64,000 nucleotides of DNA from contig NZ_WQNE01000002.1 of the NCBI RefSeq assembly GCF_009759665.1, positions 124,001 through 188,000 of the forward strand. Reading direction: 5' to 3'. Below, in pieces: positions 30,889 to 39,929 of the stretch (positions are counted from its first letter, which is position 1; each line of letters begins with the position of its first letter). Made by a program: the position numbers and the translations under genes. Below the pieces are notes generated by a model that made no database searches, was not told the origin of the DNA, and saw nothing but the letters and a program-made list of their open reading frames with translations. The stretch is from Bradyrhizobium cajani. GTDB lineage: Bacteria > Pseudomonadota > Alphaproteobacteria > Rhizobiales > Xanthobacteraceae.

Positions 30889-31500
30889 CTATTTCAAATA
30901 GCTCGCGAGATTGAGGCTCAGGATCTTGGCCAACGCCGAATAGGACGCGGTGAGCTGCGCCTGGTAGGTCGAAAGCTGCGCCGTGATCGCGGCGACGTCG
31001 ACGCCGGTGAGATCGTTCGACAAGCTCTCGGCGTAGCTCTTGTAGTCGCTCTGGCGGGCGCTCGCGCTCTCGATCGAGGACGCCGCGCTGGACAGCTTGG
31101 CCTGCACTGCCGCGGTGTCGTCGAGCGCCGTGCCGGCGAGATCGAGCGCGCTGGAAATGTCCGAGGACGACAGCGAGGTGCTGTTGGCGACGAACTTCAG
31201 CACCCGCATCACCTCCTCGAACGCCGGATTGTCGGCGGTCACGCCGTACGACACCGTCTCATCCGAGGCAACGCGCACCGAGGCGATCTTGTCATCCCCG
31301 TTGTAGTAGCTGGTGTCGGCCGTGGTGGTGGAGCCGGTGCCGGACGAGAAACTGGTGAGATCGACCGGCGCCGTATCGGTCTTGCCGCCGGCGAAGACAT
31401 ACTGGCCGTCATATTGCGCGTTCATCAGCGAGCCCATCTCCTCCAGCATCTGCTGGGCGGTGGTGATCACCGAATTCGTCTCGGTCGAGCTGCCGGTCGC
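30889..31500 (-). pseudogene. 3' fragment of a flagellar hook-junction protein gene (flgL-like)
   Basis: The - frame encodes the C-terminal ~200 residues of a flagellin-like protein: ETNSVITTAQQMLEEMGSLM, then YDGQYVFAGGKTD (FlgL-like), ending QLTASYSALAKILSLNLASY. Upstream the frame hits a stop at about 31505 and homology ends; no proper start or N-terminal flagellin domain is present. The GTG at 31470 is just an internal codon. No other flagellar gene is in the window, so this is an orphan relic, joined abruptly to unrelated coding remnants on the other strand. Confidence 0.75.
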
Positions 31501-32058
31501 CTCCTATCCCGCGATCTGGGAGGGCTATCTGCTCGATCAGGCTCGGAGCCTGACGTCGTCGCAGGTGGCGCTCGACACCGTATGGCTGCCGCGATCCTAT
31601 CACGCGATGAAGGGCGACCTCGGCTCGCCGCGCGCCACCATCCTGCATGACAGCAGACGACGACATTGGACCTCGGTCCCGATCCCGGCTTTGCAGGCAT
31701 CGTGCGCTCGGCCGGCCGCACCGGCGCCCGCGACGCCTTCATGGTGATGACCTCCACGGCAGACACCGCCAATGGCATCGCCGTCATCCTGCGCGATATC
31801 TCCACCAGCGATGCAGGCGCGGTCGCCGCAACGGTGGAAGCCGTGACCGGCGCCTATGCCGCCAATTGCGGCGGCTACGGCCGGCTCGAACTGTCGCTCT
31901 GTGCCTGGCAGGACGATGTCGGCGCCGCGCGCGGCGCCGCTGGCCTGGCCCGCTACCGCATCCTGGAGATCGCGCCGGGTCAGCGCATCGCCAATGATTT
32001 CTTTGCCGCCCATGCCTCCGACAATGCGGCCATGACCGCGCGCCATCTCTTCCCCTGA
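31500..32058 (+). pseudogene. Broken coding remnant of unknown function
   Basis: From the flgL breakpoint, a + frame without start reads SYPAIWEGYLLDQARSLTSS then QVALDTVWLPRSYHAMKGDL. Near 31640-31666 the coding signal moves to another frame (31666-32058), ending RYRILEIAPGQRIANDFFAA then HASDNAAMTARHLFP. An ATG at 31647 (TADDDIG) starts in a third frame. The pattern suggests at least one frameshift and a lost 5' end, possibly two former overlapping genes. I do not recognise the family. It precedes the formyltransferase remnant by 12 bp, as in one former operon. Confidence 0.45.
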
Positions 32059-32070
32059 CGGACATCCCAG

Positions 32071-32600
32071 ATGCTCAAGACCATCATCCTGCTCACCGAC
32101 ACCGTTCAACAGCAGCAGCCACTGGCCAATCTGCTTCGCGAGCACAATGGCGAGCTCGCCTTCTGCTCGGCGCTGCGCGCGTCCGAGATCGACCCGGACG
32201 TATTGAGCGAGGCGCGCGCCTGGTGTCCTTTGCCGCCGACGTCGCCGTCTCGGAAAGGTTCCTGCTCCAGCTCGGCTATGGCGCCTACAAGTTCTACGCA
32301 GCGCCGGTGCAATATCCCGGCTTGCCGCCGGCACCCGACCAGAGCGATGACGATCCTCGCTGCTACTCCGTGATCGCGCAGTCGATGACGATCTGGCCTG
32401 ATTTCAAGAAAGTGGTCGGCCTGGAAACCGTGACGATCCCGGACGGCACCATTGCTGCCGAGCGCGAGCGGCTGGTGTTCTCGCGCCTGGCGCATCTGGT
32501 CTGGCAGATGTCGGGCATGATTGCCGGCGAGGCGACGGATCTGCCCGGAATCATCGAATCCAGCGAGTACCAGCGTCCGACGCTCGCAATGATGAACTGA
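32071..32600 (+). pseudogene. Frameshifted formyltransferase-like gene
   Basis: The first frame (32071-32215) gives LKTIILLTDTVQQQQPLANL then LREHNGELAFCSALRASEID. Coding then jumps frame near 32215: RLVSFAADVAVSERFLLQLG, YGAYKFYAAPVQYPGLPPAP, ending AHLVWQMSGMIAG and EYQRPTLAMMN. Joined, it resembles small methionyl-tRNA-formyltransferase-like proteins, but the usual HPGP-x-YPG substrate motif is altered (YAAPVQYPG). The frameshift plus degraded motif indicate decay. Confidence 0.6.
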
Positions 32601-32605
32601 CGCCG

Positions 32606-33844
32606 CTAGAAGCGCAGCCGCGCCGACAGCGCGTCGCGGTGCTCCGGCGCAGCAATCGCGATCATGCGGCGCGCACGCTCGGCAAGGCCACAGCCGCGCA
32701 GCTCCGCGACCCCAAATTCGGTGACAATGGCGTCGACGTCGGCGCGCGGCGTCGTCACGGTCTCGACCTGAGCGACGATCCGGCTCGCGCCATCGGGCGC
32801 CGTCGCCGGCAGCGCGATGATCGCCCTGCCGCCGGTGGACGCGTTGGCGCCGCGCACGAAATCGAGCTGTCCGCCGATCGCTCCGATCGTAACGCCATTC
32901 AGCGTCTCGGCGTTCACGCTGCCATCGAGCCCGACCTGAAGCGCCGCGTTGATCGCTGTCAGCCGGTTGATCCGTGCCAGCACGTCTTGGCCGTGCGTGT
33001 ATGACGTCGGCCGTACCGCGACCGCCCTGTTCTGATGCACGAAGCGGTAGAGCCGTTGCGTGCCGATCACCTGGTTGGTGACCGTGATCCCGGGATCGAT
33101 GCCCTTCCCCGCATTCGTCACCGCGCCGCGCTCGATGAGGTCGACGACGGCGTCGTTGATCAGACCGGAGTGGATGCCGAGATTGCGTGCGTGGGACAGC
33201 GAGGACAGGATCGCGTCCGGAATCCGGCCGACGCCGAACTGGAGGGTGCTGCCGTCGGCGATTAGGTTCGCGGCATGTGCCGCAATGCGCCGCGAGACGT
33301 CATCGAGCGGCATTGACGCCAGTTCGACCGGCGGACGGCGAGCCCCCACGCGCAGGTGGATCGGAACATCCTCCGGCCATTCCGCGCCGAACGTAAAGGG
33401 CGCATCCGGATTGATCTCGGCAATGACGAGGCGCGCACTGCGCGCGGCATCGATGACATAGTCGTTGGAGAGGCCGGCGCTGAGCCGCCCCTCCAGCTCT
33501 GCCAGCTGCACCAGAACGACGTCGGCCTTGCGGCGGCACGCGGCGAAGTCGGCGCAGAAGGCGCTGTAGTTGCTCGGGATCACGTCGAGCCGCCCGCCCC
33601 TCGCAAGGCCTCGCGCATTTCCGATCACGCCATAGCTCTGGAACGAGACGTTGGGGGCGTGGCCCGCGGAAAACGTGTCCGAAAAGATCGGCCCGACCAT
33701 CATGCGGAACGCGGGCAGATGCCCGGCCTGGGACATCAGCGCTTCCGTCAGCGTGACCGGCTCTGCCGTCGCCTGCCCGCACACGACGAGATCGCCTTCC
33801 CGGATCACGTTGGAGAAATCGATGGTCGATGGCTCCCCGGGCAT
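32606..33844 (-). CDS. Family I CoA-transferase / acetyl-CoA hydrolase-like protein
   Basis: A ~412-residue protein of the acetyl-CoA hydrolase/4-hydroxybutyrate CoA-transferase family. Visible segments are TLQFGVGRIPDAIL, GIHSGLINDAVVDLIERG, IGAIGGQLDFVRGA and VTEFGVAELRGC. The ATG at 33844 (MPGEPSTI) has CGGAG upstream and is preferred over a TTG at 33874. In 4-hydroxybutyrate CoA-transferases the equivalent of GIHSG reads GIHSE/HTE with the catalytic glutamate (from memory); here it is G227, so the mechanism may differ. It is the distal gene of the - strand run with an acyl-CoA dehydrogenase and TRAP transporter. Confidence 0.8.
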   Translation of the reverse strand: MPGEPSTIDFSNVIREGDLVVCGQATAEPVTLTEALMSQAGHLPAFRMMVGPIFSDTFSAGHAPNVSFQSYGVIGNARGLARGGRLDVIPSNYSAFCADFAACRRKADVVLVQLAELEGRLSAGLSNDYVIDAARSARLVIAEINPDAPFTFGAEWPEDVPIHLRVGARRPPVELASMPLDDVSRRIAAHAANLIADGSTLQFGVGRIPDAILSSLSHARNLGIHSGLINDAVVDLIERGAVTNAGKGIDPGITVTNQVIGTQRLYRFVHQNRAVAVRPTSYTHGQDVLARINRLTAINAALQVGLDGSVNAETLNGVTIGAIGGQLDFVRGANASTGGRAIIALPATAPDGASRIVAQVETVTTPRADVDAIVTEFGVAELRGCGLAERARRMIAIAAPEHRDALSARLRF

Positions 33845-33889
33845 TGCAAACTCCGTTGGACGATCCGGAGGCAAGATCAGTCTGACTTC

Positions 33890-35056
33890 TTAGTACGATT
33901 TGGCGAGGCCAAGCACCTTTTCCGCGATGAAGCTGAGCGCGAGCTGCGGGCTGACCGGTGCGATGCGCGGGATCAGGATCTCGCGCAGGTAACGCTCGAC
34001 GTGGAATTCCTTGGCGTAACCAAAACCGCCATGGGTCATCACCGCCTGCTCGCACGCCGAAAAGCCGGCCTCTCCCGCCAGATATTTCGCGGCATTGGCT
34101 GCGGCACCGCAGGGCATGCCCTTGTCGTACTGCCAGGCCGCCGACATCACCATCAGCCAGGCGGCCTCGAGCTCGACCCAGTTCACCGCGAGCGGATGCT
34201 GGATGCCCTGGTTCTTGCCGATCGGCCGGTTGAACACCACGCGCGTCTTGGCATACTCGGACGCGCGCGACAGCGCGAGCTTGCCGAGCCCAACGGCCTC
34301 CGCGGCGATGAGGATGCGCTCGGGATTCATGCCTTCGAGGATGTATTCGAAGCCGCGGCCCTCCTCGCCGATCCGATCCTCCATCGGAATCTCAAAGTCC
34401 TCGAAGAACAGCTCGTTGGAATCGACGATCTTGCGGCCCATCTTCTCGATCTCGTGGACCTTGATCCTGTTGCGGTCGAAATCGGTGTAGAACAGGCTGA
34501 GGCCGTGGGTCGGCGAGCGCACCTCCTCCAGCGGCGTGGTGCGTGCCAGCAGCAGGATCTTGTGCGCGACCTGCGCGGTCGAGATCCACACCTTCTGGCC
34601 GTTGACGATGTAGCGGTCGTTCTTGGCGACCGCGCGGGTCTTGAGCTGCGTGGTATTGAGGCCGGTATTGGGCTCGGTGACGGCGAAGCACGCCTTCTCG
34701 CGGCCCTCGACCATCGGCGGCAGCATGCGCTTGCGCTGCTCCTCGGTGCCGAACACGACGACCGGATTGAGCCCGAACACGTTGATGTGCACCGCGGAGG
34801 CGCCGGACATGCCGGCGCCGGATTCCGCGATGGTGCGCATCATGATCGCAGCTTCCGTAATGCCGAGCCCGGAGCCGCCATATTGCTCCGGCACGCAGAT
34901 GCCGAGCCAACCGGCATCGGCCAGCGCCTTGTGGAAGTCGTGCGGGAAGCCGCCGTCGTGGTCCTTCTTCAGCCAGTAGGCATCGGGAAAGCCTTCGCAG
35001 ATCTTGGCGATGGCATCGCGAATGGCTTCCTGCTGATCGGTGAGCGCGAAATCCAT
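33890..35056 (-). CDS. Acyl-CoA dehydrogenase family protein
   Basis: A 388-residue flavoenzyme oxidising an acyl-CoA to the 2-enoyl-CoA with transfer to ETF. Motifs are CFAVTEPNTGLNTTQLKT and YIVNGQKVWIS (FAD/substrate binding), RVVFNRPIGKNQGIQHPLA, and the C-terminal HGGFGYAKEFHVERYLR. The ATG at 35056 is used; the longer frame runs into dctM. It ends 45 bp before the CoA-transferase gene and follows the TRAP genes, so it is probably in the same transcript. The chain length or type of acyl group is unknown. Confidence 0.92.
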   Translation of the reverse strand: MDFALTDQQEAIRDAIAKICEGFPDAYWLKKDHDGGFPHDFHKALADAGWLGICVPEQYGGSGLGITEAAIMMRTIAESGAGMSGASAVHINVFGLNPVVVFGTEEQRKRMLPPMVEGREKACFAVTEPNTGLNTTQLKTRAVAKNDRYIVNGQKVWISTAQVAHKILLLARTTPLEEVRSPTHGLSLFYTDFDRNRIKVHEIEKMGRKIVDSNELFFEDFEIPMEDRIGEEGRGFEYILEGMNPERILIAAEAVGLGKLALSRASEYAKTRVVFNRPIGKNQGIQHPLAVNWVELEAAWLMVMSAAWQYDKGMPCGAAANAAKYLAGEAGFSACEQAVMTHGGFGYAKEFHVERYLREILIPRIAPVSPQLALSFIAEKVLGLAKSY

Positions 35057-35094
35057 GTTCTTGATCTCCTTATTGGGAGCCGCCAGCTCCGATC

Positions 35095-36384
35095 CTAGCG
35101 CCCCATCTGCGAGGGCAGCCAGAGGATGATAGACGGAAACGCCACCAGAATTGCGATCGCGATCAGATGGGCGATGAAATGCGGGAAAGTGCCGTGAAAC
35201 ACCTCCGCGACCGGCCGCTTGGCGTAGCGGGCGACGATGAAGCAATTCAGGCCGACCGGCGGCGTGATCATGCCGACTTCGGCCGTGACGATCTTGATGA
35301 CGCCGAACCAGATCGGATCGAAGCCGAGCGTCTTGATCAACGGCAGCACGATCGGCACCGTCAGCACCAGGATTGCGATCTGGTCCATGAACGAGCCGAG
35401 CACGATATAGCCGCACAGGATCAGCGTGATGATGACCCAGCGCGAGGTCTGCAACGAACCGATCCAGGCGACGAGATCCTGCGTGACGTGGGTGAGCGTG
35501 AAGAAGTAGCCGAAGATCGAAGCACCGACGAGGATCGTGACGATCATGCAGGTGCCGTGGCAGGCGCTGAGCAGCGCACGGTAGAGCGTGGCCGGCGTCA
35601 CTCTGCGCTTGGCAACGGCAAGCGCCAGCGCTCCCGCAGCGCCGAGAGCAGAAGCTTCGGTCGGCGTTGCCACGCCGAGATAGATCGTGCCGGTGACAAG
35701 CGAGAACAGCAGCGCCATCGGGCCGACCTGCCACAGCAGCGAAAACCGCTCGCGCCAGGAGACCGGCTCGACCCGGGGGGCCCGGGACGGGTCCTGCCAG
35801 ACCAGGAAATAGATCGTCGCCATGATCGTGGCGGTCACGAGCGCCGCCGGAATGATGCCGCCGATCAGCAGCTGCCCGATATTGACCTCCGCGAGCAGAC
35901 CGAAGATCACCAGCGCCACGCTGGGCGGGATCAGCATGGCCAGCGTCCCTGAGATCGCAACGACGCCGGCCGCCATCTTGGGCTCATAGCCCTGGCGGAT
36001 CATCGCCGGCAAGCTGGTTGACGAGAGCGTCGCGGCCGACGCCGTCGAGGTGCCGCAGATCGCACCGAAGCCGGCGCCAGCGAGCGCGGTCGCCATCCCA
36101 AGCCCGCCGGGAATGCGGCCGACCCAGGCGGAAGCCGCCTTGAACATGTCGTCGGCGACACCGGACAGCAGGACGAGATCTGCCATCAGCAGGAACATCG
36201 GGATGGTGATCAGTTCGTAGGACGACACCGTTGAAAGCGGCGCCGTCTGGAGAATGCCGAACAGCGTGCCGGTGCCGCCAACCATCAAGAGGCCGACCGC
36301 CCCGGAAAAGCCCATGGCGAAGCCGACCGGCGTGCCGATCGCCAGCAGGAGAAAAAGCAGTCCAAGCACGAGGATGACTGTCAT
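35095..36384 (-). CDS. TRAP transporter large permease (DctM type)
   Basis: A 429-residue polytopic protein with about 12 TM helices, the Na+-coupled transport subunit of a TRAP system. Typical segments are GTPVGFAMGFSGAVGLL, GTSTASAATLSSTSLPAM, LIPPSVALVIFG, TPTEASALGAAGALAL and the C-terminal GMITPPVGLNCFIVA. It lies between the small permease gene (11 bp upstream) and the acyl-CoA dehydrogenase. Confidence 0.95.
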   Translation of the reverse strand: MTVILVLGLLFLLLAIGTPVGFAMGFSGAVGLLMVGGTGTLFGILQTAPLSTVSSYELITIPMFLLMADLVLLSGVADDMFKAASAWVGRIPGGLGMATALAGAGFGAICGTSTASAATLSSTSLPAMIRQGYEPKMAAGVVAISGTLAMLIPPSVALVIFGLLAEVNIGQLLIGGIIPAALVTATIMATIYFLVWQDPSRAPRVEPVSWRERFSLLWQVGPMALLFSLVTGTIYLGVATPTEASALGAAGALALAVAKRRVTPATLYRALLSACHGTCMIVTILVGASIFGYFFTLTHVTQDLVAWIGSLQTSRWVIITLILCGYIVLGSFMDQIAILVLTVPIVLPLIKTLGFDPIWFGVIKIVTAEVGMITPPVGLNCFIVARYAKRPVAEVFHGTFPHFIAHLIAIAILVAFPSIILWLPSQMGR

Positions 36385-36395
36385 CGATGCCGCCG

Positions 36396-36950
36396 TTATT
36401 CGAAGGAGTGGGCTTCGCCGGTCTCGCTCACGGGCGGCAAAGGAAAGAGGTCTCGCCCCGAGATGAGGCTGAGGACGTTACCGAGGAGCTGTAGCGCCAG
36501 CCGCAGCACGAGCACCCCGCAGCCGAACGGCACCAGCGCAGCCGAGATCCAGGTCGGCCACGCAATGGCGCCGGCAAGCACATCATTCTGTTCGTAATTC
36601 TCCAGCGCGCGCTCGAACCCGACCTTGCAGATCAGGATGAAGACGAACAAGCCGGTAAGCGCGGTGACGATCTCCGACAGGCGCCGGCCCGCCGGCGGAA
36701 AGCGCGACAGCAGGATGTCCACGCCGACATGCGCGTGCACGCGCAAGGTGTCCGACAGCGTCAGGAAGAACACGCCGGCCAGGAGATAGAGGCCGATCAG
36801 GTCGTAGGTGAAGGAGAACGGGCGGTTCAGGACGTAGCGCATGAACACGTCGGCCACCACCAGTGCCATGATCGCGAAGAGAGAGATCGCTGCGATCACC
36901 GTCAGCGCACGCTCCAGCGCGCCGAGCACATCCGTTGCCCGCTTGATCAT
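36396..36950 (-). CDS. TRAP transporter small permease (DctQ type)
   Basis: A 184-residue protein with four TM helices: about 15-38 (ALTVIAAISLFAIMALVVAD), 45-65, 90-110 and 130-155. The family feature DVFMRYVLNRPFSFTYDLIG is visible. It pairs with the large permease downstream and the binding protein upstream; gaps are 11 and 36 bp. Confidence 0.92.
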   Translation of the reverse strand: MIKRATDVLGALERALTVIAAISLFAIMALVVADVFMRYVLNRPFSFTYDLIGLYLLAGVFFLTLSDTLRVHAHVGVDILLSRFPPAGRRLSEIVTALTGLFVFILICKVGFERALENYEQNDVLAGAIAWPTWISAALVPFGCGVLVLRLALQLLGNVLSLISGRDLFPLPPVSETGEAHSFE

Positions 36951-36986
36951 CCCTGGCGTCTCCCTATCCGCTTCGATCCTGCCGTG

Positions 36987-38015
36987 TTATTTGGCGCCGC
37001 CGGCGGCAAGCAGGCCTTCGAATTCCTTGAGCGCTGCGGACGCCTGCTTGCCGCGGCTGTCCAGCCCGGCGGCCCATTCCTGCGCGACGCCCTTGAGCTT
37101 TTCCTTCATCTCCGCGCGCGTGGCCTCGGGGAGCGCGGTGAAGCTGATGCCCTCGTCCTTCATCTTCTGCCGTGTGACGTCCAGCTCCTTGTCGACGTCG
37201 GCGCATGCCTTCGGCGTGATCGCTTCGGACGCTGCGTCCATCGCCTTCTTCACATCCTCAGGCAATTTGTCCCAGACCGATTGGTTGACCGAGTAGGCGA
37301 CGATGAAGCTGCCGAAGCTGACGCCGTCGGTCGCGTGCTTGACGAGCTTGTCCAGGCCATAGGCGACGACGCTGTCCAGGGGGAACAGCAGCCCGTCCAT
37401 GGTGCCGCGCGACAGTGATTCATAGGCATCCGGCGCGGCCATGCGCACCGGCACTGCGCCGAGCGTGCGCACGGTCAGATCCTGCGCGCCGCCGGTGGTG
37501 CGCAGCTTCAGGCCCTGCATGTCCTTGATCGTCTCGACCTTCTGCTTGGCGGTCCACACCTGATAGGGCGGCAGCGCCACGGCCATCAACAGCCTGATCT
37601 TGTTGGGCGCATATTCGCGGCTCGCCAAAATGCCTTCCCGCGCGGACTTCCAATAGGCGAGCGTGCCCTGGCAACTGGTTTGGAACGCGCCCGGCAATTG
37701 CGCGACCTCCGAGAGCGGCATCTTGTCCGAGACGTAGGACGGTCCGACGTAGCCGATGTCGACGACGCCGGACTGGGTCAGCCGCAGCATGTCGGCCGCC
37801 TTGCCGATCTGCTGGTTCGGATAATGGGTGAAGGTCACTGCGCCGTTGGTGCGCTTGGCGACGTCATCCATCCACGGCTTGAGCATCAGGCGGACGAGAT
37901 AGTGGTCGGCGGGAAAGGAGTCGGCGACCTTCAGCTCCAGCGCCTGGGCCGACATCGTGGCGACCGGCAGCGAGAGAGCGAGCGCTACGGCAACCCAGAC
38001 CAGATTTCTCGTCAT
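36987..38015 (-). CDS. TRAP transporter periplasmic substrate-binding protein (DctP type)
   Basis: 342 residues with a cleavable signal peptide (MTRNLVWVAVALALSLPVAT, processing after SAQA). The mature protein has the DctP fold with FTHYPNQQIGKAADMLRLTQ, and a ligand-binding arginine candidate in LKLRTTGGAQDLTVRTLGAV. The ATG at 38015 has GGAGG upstream. It is the first gene of the - strand run, divergent from the CaiB gene. The ligand is unknown; a dicarboxylate is likely given the neighbouring CoA genes. Confidence 0.93.
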   Translation of the reverse strand: MTRNLVWVAVALALSLPVATMSAQALELKVADSFPADHYLVRLMLKPWMDDVAKRTNGAVTFTHYPNQQIGKAADMLRLTQSGVVDIGYVGPSYVSDKMPLSEVAQLPGAFQTSCQGTLAYWKSAREGILASREYAPNKIRLLMAVALPPYQVWTAKQKVETIKDMQGLKLRTTGGAQDLTVRTLGAVPVRMAAPDAYESLSRGTMDGLLFPLDSVVAYGLDKLVKHATDGVSFGSFIVAYSVNQSVWDKLPEDVKKAMDAASEAITPKACADVDKELDVTRQKMKDEGISFTALPEATRAEMKEKLKGVAQEWAAGLDSRGKQASAALKEFEGLLAAGGAK

Positions 38016-38093
38016 TCGATCCTCCCAGACCCGTCCCAAGCCGAAGGCGGCAGCCCGCCTGTTCGTTCGGCCCTCAGTCTACTTCTTGCTTGA

Positions 38094-38213
38094 GAAAAAT
38101 GTACATATATGTGAATTTAAATGTCAAGTATATGAACTATGCATAGAGCTATGCGCCTTCTGGGTTACTTGGCGAATTGACAGGCCGAATTCCTAAATCC
38201 TAACTCCACGTAT
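38094..38213. promoter_or_regulatory. AT-rich divergent control region with repeated TATATG motifs
   Basis: This is strikingly AT-rich for the window. It contains the palindrome ACATATATGT (38103-38112), GTATATGAAC (38128-38137), the dyad GCATAG-AG-CTATGC (38141-38154), and CGTATATGAAC close to the CaiB start. TTGACA at 38177-38182 could be a -35 for the + strand genes with a weak TAACTC 18 nt later. It probably binds the IclR regulator encoded at 40802 and controls both directions; this is inference. Confidence 0.45.
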
Positions 38214-39434
38214 ATGAACACGCGAGGCCCTATGGGACCGCTTGCCGGCTTCACCATTCTCGACCTGACCTCTGTGCTGATGGGCCCCTACGGCACGCAG
38301 GTGCTGGCGGACATGGGCGCCGACGTCATCAAGGTCGAGAGCCCAGAGGGCGACATCGTTCGCCAGATCGGTCCCGGCCGGACGCCCGGAATGGGCGGCA
38401 TGTTCCTCAATGCCAACCGCGGCAAGCGCAGCATCGCCCTCGACCTCAAGAAGGCGGAAGGTCGCGAAACGCTGCTGCGGCTGGCCAAACACGCCAATGC
38501 GCTGGTCTACAATGTGCGCCCGCAGGCGATGGCCCGGCTCGGGCTCGATTACGAGACGCTTGCCGCGATCAATCCCGCCCTCGTCTATGTCGGCGCCTTC
38601 GGCTACGGCCAGTCCGGCCCCTATGCCGCAAAGCCCGCATACGACGATCTGATCCAGGGTGCCGCGACGATTCCGACACTGCTGGCGGCGGCCGGCGATG
38701 GCACGCCGCGCTACGTTCCCGTCACCATCGCCGACCGCATCGTCGGCCTGATGATGGTCAATGCGCTTCTAGGCGGGCTGATGCACCAACAACGCACGGG
38801 TATCGGCCAGCGCATCGACGTGCCGATGTTCGAATCCATGACGGAGTTCGTGCTGGTCGATCATCTCGGCGGTCTCACCTACGATCCGCCGCTCGACCAT
38901 GGCGGCTACGCCCGCCTGCTCTCGCGCTATCGAAAACCCTACAAGACCAGTGACGGCTACCTCTGCGTCCTCATCTATAACGACAAGCACTGGCGCAGCT
39001 TCTTCGAGGCGATCGGGCAACCGCATTTCCTCGATCAGCCGCGCTTTGCCAATCACGCCGCGCGCACCAGGAACATCGACGAGATCTACGAGGAGATCGG
39101 CCACATCTTCGCAACGCGCACCTCCGCCGAATGGCGTGAGCTGCTGGAACGCGTGGATATTCCGGTGATGCCAATGCATACGCTGGAGACAATCATGAAC
39201 GACCCGCATCTCAATGCGGTCGACTTCTTCAGGACGATGGATCATCCCGTGGAAGGCCGCATCCGCCAGATGCGGGTGCCTTCGACCTGGAGCGTGACGC
39301 AGCCGGAGCCGGCCGGTCCCGCACCGACGCTGGGCCAGCACGGCCGCGACATTTTGCGCGAGGCCGGTTTCTCGACTGAGGAGATCGAGCAGCTCGCAGA
39401 ACAAAAAGCAGTTCACCTGGCGGCGCCGCCTTAG
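38214..39434 (+). CDS. CaiB/BaiF (family III) CoA-transferase
   Basis: A 406-residue CoA-transferase transferring CoA between carboxylic acids. Family marks are LDLTSVLMGPYGTQVLADMG, ADVIKVESPEGD, NRGKRSIALDLK and KPAYDDLIQGA, containing the candidate catalytic Asp (D144 counted from 38214). The start is uncertain: ATG 38214, or ATG 38232 which has GAGG 4 nt upstream and fits the possible promoter better. It is followed by MaoC, CitE-type and IclR genes, suggesting activation of a dicarboxylate before hydration and cleavage. Confidence 0.92.
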   Translation: MNTRGPMGPLAGFTILDLTSVLMGPYGTQVLADMGADVIKVESPEGDIVRQIGPGRTPGMGGMFLNANRGKRSIALDLKKAEGRETLLRLAKHANALVYNVRPQAMARLGLDYETLAAINPALVYVGAFGYGQSGPYAAKPAYDDLIQGAATIPTLLAAAGDGTPRYVPVTIADRIVGLMMVNALLGGLMHQQRTGIGQRIDVPMFESMTEFVLVDHLGGLTYDPPLDHGGYARLLSRYRKPYKTSDGYLCVLIYNDKHWRSFFEAIGQPHFLDQPRFANHAARTRNIDEIYEEIGHIFATRTSAEWRELLERVDIPVMPMHTLETIMNDPHLNAVDFFRTMDHPVEGRIRQMRVPSTWSVTQPEPAGPAPTLGQHGRDILREAGFSTEEIEQLAEQKAVHLAAPP

Positions 39435-39476
39435 GCGAGCGCCGGCCGGAATCGTAACGACAGGGAGGGAACCGCG

Positions 39477-39929
39477 ATGGCCGGACTTTATTTCGAGGAC
39501 TTTTCCGTGGGCCAGGAGTTCAGGCATCCGCTGACCCGGACCGTCACGGAAATGGACAACACCATGTTCAGCCTGCTGACGCTCAATCCGCAGCCGCTGC
39601 ATATCGACGCGCATTTCTCCGAAAAGACCGAGTTCGGCCAGCGCATTTTCAACAGCCTTTACACCCTGGGCATCATGATCGGCATGACGGTCTATGATAC
39701 GACCCTGGGGACAACGGTTGCCAATCTCGGCATGACCGACGTGACTTTTCCGAAGCCGGTCTTCCATGGCGACACGTTGCGGGCGACGACGAAGGTGCTT
39801 TCGGTGAGGGAATCCAAATCGCGTCCCAAGGCGGGCATCGTCGAGTTCGAGCACCACGCCTTGAACCAGAACGACGAGATCGTCGGCAAATGCCGCCGCA
39901 TGGCGTTGATGCACAAGAGGCCGGTCTGA
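39477..39929 (+). CDS. MaoC-like enoyl-CoA hydratase
   Basis: A 150-residue single hot-dog domain. It has LYFEDFSVGQEFRHPLTRTV, the hydratase-2 type active-site stretch LNPQPLHIDAHFSEKTEFGQ, and PVFHGDTLRATTKVL. It resembles mesaconyl-CoA or related C5 hydratases placed beside CitE-type lyases. The stop overlaps the next gene start (TGATG at 39927-39931). The ATG at 39477 follows GGGAGGGA. Confidence 0.9.
   Translation: MAGLYFEDFSVGQEFRHPLTRTVTEMDNTMFSLLTLNPQPLHIDAHFSEKTEFGQRIFNSLYTLGIMIGMTVYDTTLGTTVANLGMTDVTFPKPVFHGDTLRATTKVLSVRESKSRPKAGIVEFEHHALNQNDEIVGKCRRMALMHKRPV

Noticed and set aside
33890..35734. Long frame fusing acyl-CoA dehydrogenase with upstream sequence (614 codons)
   Set aside because: The extra N-terminal part is an out-of-frame reading of the TRAP permease; the enzyme starts at ATG 35056.
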